Below, piece after piece: positions 18,101 through 27,306 of a DNA stretch of 64,000 nt (positions are counted from its first letter, which is position 1; each line of letters starts with the position of its first letter). Source of the stretch: Micrococcales bacterium. Lineage in GTDB: Bacteria; Actinomycetota; Actinomycetes; Actinomycetales; Cellulomonadaceae. The stretch covers positions 1 through 64,000 of the forward strand of contig WRET01000003.1 in NCBI GenBank assembly GCA_009779195.1. Direction: 5' to 3'. The notes beneath the pieces are model-generated. The model had not been told where the DNA came from and made no database searches. It saw only the letters and a program-made list of their open reading frames with translations. The position numbers and the translations under genes were made by a program.

Positions 18101-18296
18101 CCTTCCGCGCTGGCTCAACGGCGTCCTGGACGTGGCGGTCCACCACGCCCCGACCCTGCGTGAAGCGGCCCGTCGTGGCTTGCTCCCGTCCGACGCCTGG
18201 TCCACCCTGCCCGATCTGGCCTCTCGCGCCGGCAAGTCGGTCGCCCTCACCAAAGCGCGAGTCCTGCTGGCCGCGCTCGGCCTAGAGCCGTCGTGA
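15198..18296 (+). CDS. Large helical-repeat protein, two-part architecture
   Basis: A 1032-residue cytosolic protein. GTG 15198 is chosen because homology to the 423-residue paralog starts at once (KNPHLDEA against TNPHLDDA) and an AGAGGG lies upstream. Residues 1-~385 parallel that paralog. Residues ~400-1032 are unique here and contain an acidic/aromatic middle (LPRFDRGEVSVDAFVALNAELFRRA) and a helical C-terminus (EWTKFWEAVARGRISAATVQVA; LLEHNPQALPVLWPVLTEPV). I see no catalytic motif. It resembles the general plan of DUF6493-like actinobacterial proteins, an uncertain memory-based match. It follows the FHA gene by 20 bp, so the two are probably cotranscribed. Confidence 0.75.
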   Translation: MPKNPHLDEAVSIFTELGWADATHDDVPTLPLGTPAQRKAALAGLRSGDWVVDGVEHVRGRPVFRDLTGVDNSMLALFAIRLGVGLSRTVALLDKVRTSDVHPKAGASGAVFAEVVGQRGPVFTEKLVERMARSERLVWQHGRALVYLVAAHQLPVPTHLPYLTAWIDVAGRVLSDDPWDDADDRSRWPITDSGLDGVKPAVPAAAPDSVVAGRFADHVQAALTVDVRASQVLAKGAARGLLERAEAVELALVGMDAATRPSTRKAWMGVWLDALAATDEEVVGRADVLVPVLATGDSTAVARLGPVLVTGVDDDMLADVVTAALCGPTTKKARRAVLEALAARPRPSTADVIEPQVTQLATDQSLAKAVTAVVERWGLTASTPDVVQGWWRPPPPVWQLPRFDRGEVSVDAFVALNAELFRRASATWSGGVRQAVDVAVEQFLALANELSRRGQGARLRSALAGGAATSGAVSWSHGRVSEKRNAYLLEARDQAVFAHLGKVPCLLSEPSWVDLRIDPADLLTRLHQYAQEGAKVVHADLFLALARADVSTVDPGLLAALDEVHVPVVLWDGKVAPTAAGPAVRRYLVDPYRDPGVELAADGRWTSGRRARPASLDELGARLGYGLDNGAWLSVFPGWGDSVWGVVRAGADDDIGVVLRQAVRRADPLPPGAAVNLLAVQRSPHPAAASDVGAALVEAWERGLLRPGVPDARYLDWTTAPKTFAATARTLGELAAEGLLAAVWPVLDDMLVLAASAARMPAGTAEVVQTVHTLLPEVLAAVTSAVASPDALDLPGIRAIAGRPGSSQAVTTARQVVAQLPDQTTMVTVNAPVDAAPLPPFDEVWPSGLGGGAAVQSTEGLTVVDGFAVRYYWEHPRLGPGAPVASALVATALIGLLERPQEWTKFWEAVARGRISAATVQVAVRTVVDAGVPTPARLARLLEHNPQALPVLWPVLTEPVRVASVADPLPRWLNGVLDVAVHHAPTLREAARRGLLPSDAWSTLPDLASRAGKSVALTKARVLLAALGLEPS

Positions 18297-18341
18297 CCAA
18301 GGTGGCCCTTCCGGGCTGCGCGTGCTACGCCCGGCGTTCGG

Positions 18342-19094
18342 CTATCGCATGACGAGCCCACCGTCGACCATGATGTTCTGCCCGGTGATGTAGGACGAGT
18401 CGTTCACGAGGAAGTACAAGGCTTTGAAGACGTCTTCCGGAGTGCCGAGCCGTCCTTCTGGAACAGTGCCTACCGCCCGCTCAAGGTTTTCCTTGATGTG
18501 CAGGGCGTGCCTGGTCAACACCTCGTCGGTCGCGATGTAACCAGGGGTGACGGTGTTCACCTGGACTCTTGGGCTCAGCTCGAGCGCGAGGCATCGAGAA
18601 AAACTGAGGACCCCAGCCCGGGCCGTGCAGTAGTTGATCCCGTTCTTGCGGCCTTTCAACGCTGACACCGCGCCGATGTTGACGATGCGGCCGCACTCGC
18701 CCTGGTAGCGCGCCACGTACTCCTGACAGCACAAGAACGTCCCAGTCAGGATGGTGTCGAGCACCCGGTGCCAGTCCGCGTCTTCCATGGACGCGAAAGG
18801 ACCGTCCCTGTTGGTGCCAGCCATGTTGATGAGTACGTCGCACCGTCCGAACTGGTCGTAGACGCTGTCGAACATCTCGCGCACCTGTTCCCGGTCTGCG
18901 ACGTCGGCCTGGCACGCCAGGGCTGAACCTCCGTGCACTTCGGCGCCTATCTTCGTCACCAGGGCGTCTGCCTCAGCCTTGGAGCGAGAATGGTTCACCA
19001 CGACGCGGTAGCCGTTCTCCGCGAACCGTAAGGCGGCATGGGCTCCCAGCCCTCGTGACGACCCAGTGATGAGCACGACCTTCTCGTCAACCAC
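18342..19094 (-). CDS. Short-chain dehydrogenase/reductase (FabG-like) with YxxxR in place of YxxxK
   Basis: A 250-residue classical SDR. Cofactor motif TGSSRGLG near residue 10, DVAD near 65, NMAG at 90-93, catalytic Ser144 (GAVSALKG), Tyr155, and C-terminal GRLGTPEDV...SSYITGQNIMVDGG. The residue that should be Lys159 is Arg (NYCTARAG), confirmed from the codon CGG. NAD(P)H-dependent 3-oxoacyl or polyol reduction would be expected from the family, but the Lys-to-Arg change usually weakens catalysis. The gene stands alone, converges on the helical-repeat gene, and starts with GTG without a good ribosome site. Confidence 0.85.
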   Translation of the reverse strand: MVDEKVVLITGSSRGLGAHAALRFAENGYRVVVNHSRSKAEADALVTKIGAEVHGGSALACQADVADREQVREMFDSVYDQFGRCDVLINMAGTNRDGPFASMEDADWHRVLDTILTGTFLCCQEYVARYQGECGRIVNIGAVSALKGRKNGINYCTARAGVLSFSRCLALELSPRVQVNTVTPGYIATDEVLTRHALHIKENLERAVGTVPEGRLGTPEDVFKALYFLVNDSSYITGQNIMVDGGLVMR

Positions 19095-19384
19095 GTCCGG
19101 ATGTTACCAGGGCGTGCGCTCGCAAGGAGGACGACAGTCGCAGCAGCGCTGCGGCCGAGGATCGACAACGCCGCGAGCGTGCGTGCCGGGCGTGCCGCAG
19201 CGCGCAGGGGGTTTCGTAACACGGCCTAGCTAGATGGGCCGATGCGTCAGACGGCTCGGTCAGCAGGTGGGCCCGCATCCCGCTCGACCCCCTGGACCTG
19301 TCGTGACCTGCGGGACCGGGACTCTCGACTGCCGCTACACTTGGTTCAATCAGCAGAACTGCCCGGCAGGAAAGGAATCAGGCC

Positions 19385-19558
19385 ATGACGAGCGTGCAGC
19401 GCCCCATCCCTGAGCCGACACCAGTTCTTCGGTCTCCCAAGAAAGATGACAGGACGTGGCAACAGCGGGTGGGCAAGGCTCTGGAAGCACGCAGGCAGGG
19501 ACAGGTTCTCCGGGAGGGGAAGCCGAAGAGCTTCAGGCAGATCGTGGGCAGGGCGTAG
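19385..19558 (+). CDS. Small 57-residue basic protein overlapping the protease gene
   Basis: A short frame with an excellent ribosome site (GGAAAGGA eight bases before ATG). The product is Lys/Arg/Gln-rich with a helical middle (TWQQRVGKALEARRQGQ) and ends in SFRQIVGRA. It overlaps the following SDH-type protease frame by 103 bases, in another frame. Because the protease has no good start of its own, this ORF may be the translated entry point that couples to it, or the two may be joined by frameshifting. I do not recognise the family. Confidence 0.6.
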   Translation: MTSVQRPIPEPTPVLRSPKKDDRTWQQRVGKALEARRQGQVLREGKPKSFRQIVGRA

Positions 19559-20412
19559 GAGCCCTTCCCCGCACTCCTCTGTTTCATGCGGAGCACGCAG
19601 CCCGCTACGAACGTCAGGGGATCATCGCAGAATACCAGCGGCTGACTGGGGTGAACCTGGTCGTGATGATCGACCAGATCACTCCGACGAATATGACCAT
19701 CCTCGAGGATTTCCTATTCGACTGCGACCCGAGCGAAGACCTCCACCTTCTTCTGGCTTCTCCAGGTGGCGACGGCGAGACGGCTCTGCGCATGGTTCGA
19801 TCGATGCAGCAGAGATGTCGTGAGCTGACTGTGGTCGTGCCCGACATGGCCAAGAGTGCAGCCACTATCCTCTGCCTCGGTGCCCACCACATCCTGATGG
19901 GCCCTGGCGGCGACCTGGGTCCCATCGACCCCCAGATGATCTCAATCACCGGCGATGGTCGGTCGAAGATGATGGCAAGCGCAAAGGAAATTGTCGCCGC
20001 GGTGGACGAGGCAGAGAAGAGGGTCACCACCAATCCCGACTCTTATCCACTCTTCGCGTCGTTGCTTTCGGACGTCAACATGCTCATGGTCGAGCAGGCG
20101 CGCTCGGCGCTCGACAGGTCTGCCGCCCTCATGTCAGAAGCGTTGAGCGCCCCGGGCTGTCGAACTGACGAAGACGTCCGTGCCTTGGCCGACCGGCTCC
20201 AGGACCCTCTCATCGAGGCTCCCACCAGCCACTCTGCCGTCGTCTCGGCGGACGATGCCATCCGCCTGGGACTTCCTGCGATCAAGGCAGACCCAGCCAG
20301 TGATCAATGGCGGCTGTTGTGGTCACTGTGGACCAGATACTTCGCCATGGGATGCTGGCCCGCCGGGCTCAATGCGGTCTATGAGGGAGTTCGAGCGTCT
20401 CATCGAGCGTAG
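19456..20412 (+). CDS. SDH_sah (ClpP-fold) serine protease family protein
   Basis: About 318 residues. The conserved family region starts at PLFHAEHAARYERQ and continues with LVVMIDQI, DLHLLLASPGGDGETALRMVRSMQ, VVPDMAKSAATILCLGAHHILMGPGGDLGPIDPQ, then an all-helical C-terminus. The Ser in AKSAAT is the expected nucleophile of this ClpP-like 'serine dehydrogenase proteinase' family; membrane-protease relatives act with an adjacent partner. An in-frame stop lies just upstream (19447), leaving GTG 19456 as the only ordinary start, and it lacks a Shine-Dalgarno; the first ~35 residues are low-complexity and may not be native. Confidence 0.8.
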   Translation: MATAGGQGSGSTQAGTGSPGGEAEELQADRGQGVGALPRTPLFHAEHAARYERQGIIAEYQRLTGVNLVVMIDQITPTNMTILEDFLFDCDPSEDLHLLLASPGGDGETALRMVRSMQQRCRELTVVVPDMAKSAATILCLGAHHILMGPGGDLGPIDPQMISITGDGRSKMMASAKEIVAAVDEAEKRVTTNPDSYPLFASLLSDVNMLMVEQARSALDRSAALMSEALSAPGCRTDEDVRALADRLQDPLIEAPTSHSAVVSADDAIRLGLPAIKADPASDQWRLLWSLWTRYFAMGCWPAGLNAVYEGVRASHRA

Positions 20413-20442
20413 CCGCACACTGGTATCTGCGCAGCGCCCGGG

Positions 20443-21497
20443 TCAGCCGTGTTTGAGCAGGTAGCGGGCGGACAGGGACTTGAAGACGGGGCGGCCGTCG
20501 AGGCCCTCCAGGCCCACGCCGTCACGGTGGGTCCACACGACGCCTTCGGCGCCGCGGCCAGGGACATGACCTTCTCCGTGGCGGCGATGGTCTCGGCGAT
20601 GGTCGCAGGCAAGGCCATGTCGTACAGCGGGGCTGCCGAGTCCAGGGCCCAGGGAGGCCACTGGACGCGGGGGGTGCGGGTGGTGGTCGAGCGGGCGGGC
20701 TCTTCGGGGTCGAAGGTGCCGAAACCGAAGACGACGAGGCGGTTGGCGGTCAGGGCCAGGGGGTTGGCCTGGACGCTGGGGCCCACGACCTCGCCCTGGA
20801 CCCACTGGCCAGGTTCTAGGTGGTCGGTCAGGTGCTTGCGTGCGACGTGCCAGTGGGCGTTGTCGTGGGCGGGGTCGAGCTCCCAGTTGCGGCCCGCGAC
20901 GTGCAGCGAACCGTCGGCGGGGACGAAAGCGGTGAGGCTGGAGCCGTCAACCTTCTCCGTGGCGAGCCAGGCGTCGGGGTCGGACTGGATGAGCGCCCAG
21001 GTCGCCTCGTCGAGGTTCTGCACACGTTCGGCGTCGGTCTTGACCAGGAACGACGGGAACGGTCCCAGGGTGGCCATACCAGGCGGGGACGGTGGTTCCC
21101 ACAAGGTGATGCCGAGGACCTCGTCGAGGCTCTGGCCTGGTGGCACCGCGCTGGCCTCGGGGAACTGGGCAAGGGGGAAGACGATGCCCTGGGAGTACAC
21201 CCCCCGCAGCTTCGCGGTCTTCAGCACGTGCACCCGCCGGTCGCCGAACACCTTGGCGTTACGTGCTGCGAGGAACGCGAAACGCTCGTCGTCCAGAGGC
21301 AGGGCTGCGTCGACCTCGATGTACAGCACCGGGTCGCCGGGGGTGTGCTCGCCCTTCTTGACCACCACGGTCCAGCCGCGGATCGTCACCGCCTCGATAG
21401 CGTCGGCGCCGTCGATGGGGGTCACTGCTACGACTGGCTCCACTGATGCCAGCTGTCGTCCGCGTGGCGCGGTGTGGTCTGGGTCGCTGTTCGTCAT
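20443..21497 (-). pseudogene. DraRnl (DRB0094)-type RNA ligase, frameshifted near the 3' end
   Basis: The gene starts at ATG 21497 behind GAGGAGG. The N-terminal OB-like domain (DGADAIEAVTIRGWTVVVKKGE...GDPVLYIEVDAALP) and the nucleotidyltransferase motif I (TEKVDGSS, Lys nucleophile) are in one frame. Motif IV (AEGVVW) and motif V (FKSLSARYLLKHG) lie in another frame and stop at 20443. The switch maps to the G/C-rich run around 20550-20556, where one extra base would restore the frame. As it stands, translation continues out of frame to 20400 and loses motifs IV and V, so the ligase should be inactive unless the shift is programmed or a sequencing error. Family role: sealing nicks with a 3'-OH RNA strand. 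Confidence 0.78.
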
Positions 21498-21792
21498 CGC
21501 GCCTCCTCGGTGTGTGTGGGTCTCACTCTGTCTGCCGGGATGCTCCTTATCCAAACGCTTTTTGCCAGGTCACAGGCGTCCTCATTGTCCTGCGCCACAG
21601 GTGGTGGATCCACGCTCGGAGGGCTGCGAACCGTGTCGACATGACCTGCGAGCTGTCGAGCACCGACAGTCGGAAGGGTTTGCTGTGCTTGGGACGCTGT
21701 TGTCTTGGGGCCAGAGGCGGCTGCTGGCCCGTGCTGGGCACGGGGGCGGGACACGCCACGATAACGATGTGCCAGGCGGGGGTGGGTGTGTC

Positions 21793-21798
21793 TAGGAT
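21793..21798 (+). promoter_or_regulatory. Probable -10 element of the ileS T-box leader promoter
   Basis: TAGGAT lies just before the first T-box stem; the -35 candidate at 21770-21775 (TGCCAG, 17 bp spacing) is weak. Start of transcription would be near 21804. Confidence 0.4.
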
Positions 21799-22011
21799 GA
21801 CCAGCACAGGCGACGACCCGGCCATCACCGGCGAGCCTCCGGAAGAACAGGGCCCAGCGGGTCCCTAGTAGAACCGGACGGGGCAGGCCCGTCACAGCCG
21901 TCGACGAGAGGTCGGGTCATGGCCCGGCAACGTGGGGTGGTACCGCGGTGCCCCGGGGAGTCCGGGTGTGTCGTCCCTGCGGTCCTTCGCGTACGACCAG
22001 GAGAGCCCAAC
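21799..22011 (+). promoter_or_regulatory. T-box riboswitch (tRNA-Ile, translational actinobacterial type) for ileS
   Basis: The leader of ileS contains the T-box core GGTGGTACCGCGG at 21936-21948, the Stem I start GATGACCAGCAC, a plausible specifier loop with ATC (Ile) at 21824-21826, and the linker AGTAGAACCGGACGGG. The segment ends in AGGAG (21999-22003) eight bases before the GTG. In actinobacteria such T-boxes sense uncharged tRNA-Ile and expose the ribosome site rather than read through a terminator; no T-run terminator is seen here, which agrees. Confidence 0.88.
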
Positions 22012-25000
22012 GTGGCCTACCCGCTGCACCGTGACACGTCCGTACCCGCATCGCCTGACCTGCCTGGGGTCGAGAACGACGTGCTGGCCTACTGGCAGGC
22101 GGACGACACGTTCGCCGCGTCCGTCGAAGCGCGTCCGGCAGGGCCCGACGGCCAGAACGAGTTCGTGTTCTACGACGGTCCGCCGTTCGCCAACGGGCTG
22201 CCGCACTACGGGCACCTGCTGACCGGGTACGTCAAGGACGTCGTGCCGCGCTACCAGACGATGCGCGGGCGGCGGGTCGAGAGAAGGTTCGGGTGGGACA
22301 CCCACGGGCTGCCTGCCGAGCTGGAGGCCGAACGGGTGCTGGGTATCACCGACAAGACCCAGATCGACCAGATGGGTATCGCCGCGTTCAACGACGCGTG
22401 CCGCGAGTCGGTGCTCAAGTACACCCAAGAATGGCGTGAGTACGTCACCCGGCAGGCTCGCTGGGTCGATTTCGACAATGACTACAAAACCCTCGACCCA
22501 GGGTTCATGGAGTCGGTCGTCTGGTCGTTCAAACAGCTGTACGACAAAGGGCTGGCCTATGAAGGCTACCGGGTCCTGCCGTACTGCTGGCGTGACCAGA
22601 CGCCGCTGTCTGCGCACGAGCTGAGCATGGACGCCGACGTGTACCTGGACCGCCAGGACCGCACGGTCACCGTGACGTTCCCGTTCGTCGGTGACGAGGC
22701 CGAGGCAAGGGGTCTGGCCGGAGTGCAGGCCCTGGCCTGGACGACCACCCCGTGGACCTTGCCGACCAACGAAGCCTTGGCCGTCGGGGCTGGTGTCGAC
22801 TATGTCGTCGTACCCGCCGGGCCGCAGGGCACCCGGGCTGGCGACGGCCCGTTCCTGCTGGGTGCCGCGCTCTTGGCCGCGCACGCCAAAGACCTGGGCT
22901 ATGCCACGCCCGAGGACGCCGCAGCGGCCGTGACCCGCACCGTGCGCGGCGAAGACCTGGCTGACGTGCGCTACACCCCCCTGTTCGGCTACTACACCGA
23001 CACGCAGCGGTGGGGCACCGCCGACGCTTGGCGGGTCCTGGTCACCGACTTCGTCACCACCGAGGACGGTACCGGGATCGTCCACCTGGCTCCTGCCTAC
23101 GGTGAGGTCGACAAAGACGCGTGCGACGCTGCTGGTATCCCCACGCTGCTGTCGGTCGACGACGGGGGAGTGTTCACCGCCGCCGTCACCGACTTCGCGT
23201 CGATGCAGGTGTTCGACGCGAACAAACCGATCATCGACCACCTGCGCGAGCACGGCCGCCTGCTGCGCGACGCGAGCTATTCGCACAGCTACCCGCACTG
23301 CTGGCGCTGCGGGAACCCGCTGATCTACAAAGCGGTCTCGTCATGGTTCGTCAAGGTCACCGCGTTCCGCGACCGGATGGTCGAGCTCAACCAGCAGATC
23401 GACTGGACCCCTGACCACCTCAAAGACGGCCAGTTCGGCAAGTGGCTCGTAGGGGCGCGCGACTGGTCCATCTCGCGCAACCGGTACTGGGGCACGCCGA
23501 TCCCGGTATGGGTGTCCGACGACCCGGCGTACCCGCGCACCGAGGTGTACGGGTCGTTCGCCGAGCTCGAAGAAGCTTTCGGACGTCTGCCGCTCAACGC
23601 CGACGGCGAACCTGACTGGCACCGTCCGTGGATCGACGAGCTGACCCGTCCCAACCCCGACGACCCGACCGGCACGTCCACCATGCGCAGGATCACCGAC
23701 ATCCTCGACGTGTGGTTCGACTCCGGGTCGATGCCGTACGCGCAGGTGCACTACCCGTTCGAGAACCGCGACTGGTTCGAGCACCACTACCCGGGCGATT
23801 TCATCGTCGAGTACATCGGGCAGACCCGCGGGTGGTTCTACACCTTGCACGTCTTGGCCACGGCGCTGTTCGACCGTCCTGCATTCTCTTCGTGCGTGTC
23901 GCACGGGATCGTCTTGGGCAACGACGGCCGCAAGGCGTCCAAAAAGCTGCGCAACTTCCCCGACCCGAGACAAATGTACGACGCCTACGGTTCGGACGCT
24001 GTGCGTTGGGCTCTCATGAGCTCGTCGGTCCTGCGCGGCGGGAACCTGGTCGTCTCTGAGGAGAACATCCGCGACGGTGTGCGCATGGTGCTCTTGCCGT
24101 TGTGGAGCACCTACTACTTCTTCACCTTGTACGCCAACGCCGTCGGACGCGGCACCGGGTACCAGGCCAAAGAGATCACCGCCGACAGGGTCGCGACCTT
24201 GCCGCCGATGGACCGTTACCTCCTGGCCCGCACCCACGACCTGGGCACCACCCTGGTCGCCGCCATGGATGACTACGACGTCGCCAAGGCGTGCGCCGCC
24301 GTCCGCGAGCACCTGGACGTGCTGACCAACTGGTACGTGCGCACCCAGCGTGACCGTTTCTGGTCCGACGACCACGACGCTTTCGACACCCTGTGGACCG
24401 CCCTGGAGACCCTCACCCGCCTCGCCGCACCCCTGGCCCCCCTGGTGTGCGAAGAGGTCTGGCGCGGTCTGACCGGCGCACGTTCGGTGCACCTGAGCGA
24501 CTACCCGGTGGGCCTGGGCTCCGACCCTGCGCTCACCTCGGTGATCGACCAGGTCCGCCAGTCCGTCTCCGTCGTGCTGTCGTTGCGCAAAGCGCACCAG
24601 ATCCGGGTGCGCCAACCCCTGTCGAAGCTCACGGTGGCACTACCCGACCCGGACGCTGCCGGCGACTACGCCGACCTGCTCGCCAGCGAGCTCAACGTCA
24701 AGCAGGTCGAGCTGGTCGCCTGCGACGACGCCGCAGCCGCCCGCTACCACGTGGTCCAACAGCTCGCCGTGAACGCCCGCGCCGCTGGTCCGCGCCTGGG
24801 CCGGGCGGTCCAGGCTGTGATCCGTGCTGCCAAGGCCGCCGACTGGGCGGCGGTCGACGACGGCATCGTCGTGACCACCCCCGACGGCCCTGTGCCCCTG
24901 GAACCTGGAGAGTACGAGCTGGCCACGGTCGTGGCTGGTGGCTCCGGCGACGACCAGGCTGCAGCAGTCCTGCCCGGTGGCGGTTTCGTCGTCCTGGACC

Positions 25001-25242
25001 TGGCCCTCGACGCCGCCCTGCTCGCCGAGGGCTACGCCCGCGACGTGGTCCGCGCCGTGCAAGACGCCCGCAAAGCCGCTGGCCTGGACGTCAGCGACCG
25101 TATCGACCTCGTCCTCACGGTCCCGGCCGACCACGTCGCCGACGTCCAGGCCCACCGTGACTTCGTGGCCGCCGAGACCCTGGCGGTCAGTTTCGACGTC
25201 GTGCCCGGCGCTGCCCTCGGCGTCGAGCTCACGAAGGCGTGA
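22012..25242 (+). CDS. ileS: Isoleucine-tRNA ligase, eukaryote-like (IleRS2) type
   Basis: A 1076-residue class Ia aminoacyl-tRNA synthetase. GTG 22012 lies behind AGGAG at the end of the T-box. The HIGH motif appears as HYGH (residues 65-68) in [12 protein letters not shown], and the KMSKS loop as K641-ASKK in [12 protein letters not shown], with Met replaced by Ala. The [14 protein letters not shown] and [15 protein letters not shown] sequences and the overall length match the eukaryote-like IleRS2 group, which in other bacteria is associated with natural mupirocin tolerance. The central CP1 editing domain and a C-terminal tRNA-binding region are present. Its stop overlaps the folC start. 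Confidence 0.95.
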   Translation: MAYPLHRDTSVPASPDLPGVENDVLAYWQADDTFAASVEARPAGPDGQNEFVFYDGPPFANGLPHYGHLLTGYVKDVVPRYQTMRGRRVERRFGWDTHGLPAELEAERVLGITDKTQIDQMGIAAFNDACRESVLKYTQEWREYVTRQARWVDFDNDYKTLDPGFMESVVWSFKQLYDKGLAYEGYRVLPYCWRDQTPLSAHELSMDADVYLDRQDRTVTVTFPFVGDEAEARGLAGVQALAWTTTPWTLPTNEALAVGAGVDYVVVPAGPQGTRAGDGPFLLGAALLAAHAKDLGYATPEDAAAAVTRTVRGEDLADVRYTPLFGYYTDTQRWGTADAWRVLVTDFVTTEDGTGIVHLAPAYGEVDKDACDAAGIPTLLSVDDGGVFTAAVTDFASMQVFDANKPIIDHLREHGRLLRDASYSHSYPHCWRCGNPLIYKAVSSWFVKVTAFRDRMVELNQQIDWTPDHLKDGQFGKWLVGARDWSISRNRYWGTPIPVWVSDDPAYPRTEVYGSFAELEEAFGRLPLNADGEPDWHRPWIDELTRPNPDDPTGTSTMRRITDILDVWFDSGSMPYAQVHYPFENRDWFEHHYPGDFIVEYIGQTRGWFYTLHVLATALFDRPAFSSCVSHGIVLGNDGRKASKKLRNFPDPRQMYDAYGSDAVRWALMSSSVLRGGNLVVSEENIRDGVRMVLLPLWSTYYFFTLYANAVGRGTGYQAKEITADRVATLPPMDRYLLARTHDLGTTLVAAMDDYDVAKACAAVREHLDVLTNWYVRTQRDRFWSDDHDAFDTLWTALETLTRLAAPLAPLVCEEVWRGLTGARSVHLSDYPVGLGSDPALTSVIDQVRQSVSVVLSLRKAHQIRVRQPLSKLTVALPDPDAAGDYADLLASELNVKQVELVACDDAAAARYHVVQQLAVNARAAGPRLGRAVQAVIRAAKAADWAAVDDGIVVTTPDGPVPLEPGEYELATVVAGGSGDDQAAAVLPGGGFVVLDLALDAALLAEGYARDVVRAVQDARKAAGLDVSDRIDLVLTVPADHVADVQAHRDFVAAETLAVSFDVVPGAALGVELTKA

Positions 25243-26612
25243 CCGTGGGTGGTGTAGGTGTGGAATCTGGCGTCCAGGCTGCTGCCGACCGGTCCGCCGC
25301 TGACGCTGTGTATACGCAGATCGTCTCGCGGGCACCGGAGCATGATGTCGACCCGACGGTGGACAGGGTGCTGGCCGTGTGCGACCTGCTGGGCAACCCT
25401 CAGCACACCTACCGGGTGGTGCACCTGACGGGTACGAACGGCAAGACGTCCACGGCACGGATGGTCGAGCGGCTGCTGCGCGAGCTGGGGCTGCGCACCG
25501 GCCGGTTCACCAGCCCCCACCTGACCCGCGCCAACGAGCGCATCGCGATCGACGGCGAGCCGATCAGCGACGCCCGGTTCGTCGAGGTGTGGCGCGACGT
25601 GTGCCCGTACGTGGAGATGGTCGACGCCAGCCACGGCCGGCTGTCGTTCTTCGAGGTGTTCACGGTCATGGCGTTCGCGGCGTTCGCCGACGCACCGGTG
25701 GACGTCGCGGTGGTCGAGGTCGGGATGGGTGGGGTGTGGGACGCGACGAACGTCGCCGACGGGCAGGTCGCGGTCATCACACCGGTCGCGGTGGACCACG
25801 AACGGTACCTCGGCACGTCGTTGGCCTCGATCGCTGCGGAGAAGGCAGGGATCGTCAAACCTGGGTCGACGTTGGTGCTGGCCACCCAGGACCCGGTCGT
25901 GGAGCAGGTGGTGCTCGAGCGTGCGGCGCAGGTGCACGGCACGGGTGGACGGGTGGTGCGCGAAGGGCTGGATATCGACGTCATCGACCGGGTCGCGGCG
26001 GTGGGGGGCCAGCTGCTGACCCTGCGCGGGTTGGGCGGGGTGTACTCGGAGGTGTTCGTCCCGCTGTTCGGCGAGCACCAGGCCCACAACGCGCTGCTTG
26101 CCCTTGTGGCGACAGAAGCGCTGGTCACCGGGGGTGGGGCGCTCGATGCTGGGGTGGTCGAGCAGGCGTTCGCGGATGTGTCGTCCCCAGGAAGGCTGGA
26201 GGTCGTGCGCTCGAGCCCCACAGTCCTGGTCGACGGAGCCCACAACCCCGCCAGCGCCCGGGCTCTGGTCGCCGCGGTCGACGACGCGTTCGCCCTGACC
26301 CGTGTTGTCGGCGTCGTCGGTGTCATGGCCGACAAAGACGTCGAGCAGATCCTCGGCGAGCTCGAACCTCTTCTCGCCGAAATCGTCGTCACCACGGCAG
26401 GTGGCCCCCGTGCCCTCGACCCCGACGACCTCGCTCAGGTGGCCAACGAGGTCTTCGGTCCTGACCGGGTCCACCTCGAACCGCGTCTCGACGACGCTCT
26501 CGACACTGCCGTCCAGCGCGCCGAAGGTGAAGCCGACCGGGGTTCAGCCGTTCTTGTCACCGGTTCCATCCACCTCGTCGCCCAGGCCCGGGTGCTCCTG
26601 GGCCGTCCCTGA
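25239..26612 (+). CDS. folC: Folylpolyglutamate synthase / dihydrofolate synthase
   Basis: A 457-residue Mur-ligase-family enzyme that adds glutamate to folates. GTG 25239 overlaps the ileS stop (GTGA). The ATP loop is [14 protein letters not shown], then [78 protein letters not shown] and the C-terminal-domain [19 protein letters not shown] and LVDGAHNP. Full length. In many actinobacteria a DUF4233 gene lies between folC and ndk; it is absent here. Confidence 0.95.
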   Translation: MTVGGVGVESGVQAAADRSAADAVYTQIVSRAPEHDVDPTVDRVLAVCDLLGNPQHTYRVVHLTGTNGKTSTARMVERLLRELGLRTGRFTSPHLTRANERIAIDGEPISDARFVEVWRDVCPYVEMVDASHGRLSFFEVFTVMAFAAFADAPVDVAVVEVGMGGVWDATNVADGQVAVITPVAVDHERYLGTSLASIAAEKAGIVKPGSTLVLATQDPVVEQVVLERAAQVHGTGGRVVREGLDIDVIDRVAAVGGQLLTLRGLGGVYSEVFVPLFGEHQAHNALLALVATEALVTGGGALDAGVVEQAFADVSSPGRLEVVRSSPTVLVDGAHNPASARALVAAVDDAFALTRVVGVVGVMADKDVEQILGELEPLLAEIVVTTAGGPRALDPDDLAQVANEVFGPDRVHLEPRLDDALDTAVQRAEGEADRGSAVLVTGSIHLVAQARVLLGRP

Positions 26613-26780
26613 CCTGCCGTCCGACCTGGACAGTGGTCGGCCGCAGTGCCCGGTCGGGCGACGCACGGGCCTCCGGGCCGCGTTGTCGATCGTCGGCCGC
26701 GGCGCTGCGGCTCTCTTTATCGTCTTGTGCCGCATCCCGCCGCGCACCACATCTGTCGAGGCATACCGATGACGCTCCAC

Positions 26781-26786
26781 TAGGGT
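26781..26786 (+). promoter_or_regulatory. Probable -10 element of ndk
   Basis: TAGGGT ends 7 bases before the ndk ATG, so transcription would begin at or next to the start codon and ndk would be leaderless, which fits the absence of a Shine-Dalgarno. Confidence 0.5.
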
Positions 26787-26793
26787 GATCGGT

Positions 26794-27222
26794 ATGAGCG
26801 AGCTGCGACGAACTTTGGTCCTGGTCAAACCTGATGGTGTGCGCAGGGGGTTGGTGGGCCAGGTGCTGGGCCGGATCGAGACCAAGGGCTACCACGTGGT
26901 CGCCGCCGAGCTGCGCACCGCTGAACCGGGGTTGCTCGCCGAGCACTACGCCGAACACGCTGGTAAGCCGTTCGTCGCCTCGCTCATCGAGTTCATGGCG
27001 TCCGGGCCGGTGCTGGCCGTGGTCGTGGAGGGGTACCGCGTCATCGAGGGTGTGCGGGCGTTGTGCGGGGCGACGGACCCGACGGTCGCTGCCCCCGGTT
27101 CCATCCGTGGTGACCTTGCCGCTGACACCGGCGCCGAAGCGATGGAGAACATTGTCCACGCCTCCGACTCACCGCAGTCTGCGGACCGCGAGATCGCCTT
27201 GTGGTTCCCGGCTCTCGGCTGA
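26794..27222 (+). CDS. ndk: Nucleoside diphosphate kinase
   Basis: A 142-residue enzyme moving the gamma-phosphate from ATP to (d)NDPs through a phosphohistidine. Landmarks: RTLVLVKPDGVRRGLVG, the Kpn-loop region GPVLAVVVEGYRVIEGVRALCGATDP, PGSIRGDLA, and the active-site histidine in NIVHASDSPQSADREIALWF. Start at 26794 is preferred to an ATG three codons upstream because family sequences start at this point and a -10-like TAGGGT sits just before it. Confidence 0.96.
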   Translation: MSELRRTLVLVKPDGVRRGLVGQVLGRIETKGYHVVAAELRTAEPGLLAEHYAEHAGKPFVASLIEFMASGPVLAVVVEGYRVIEGVRALCGATDPTVAAPGSIRGDLAADTGAEAMENIVHASDSPQSADREIALWFPALG

Positions 27223-27306
27223 CGACACCCGAGCACTGCCGCAGCCGATATTCGACACAGAGTGCGGGTTCGTCGATAGGCAGGCAGAACGGGCAGAATA
27301 GTCACC

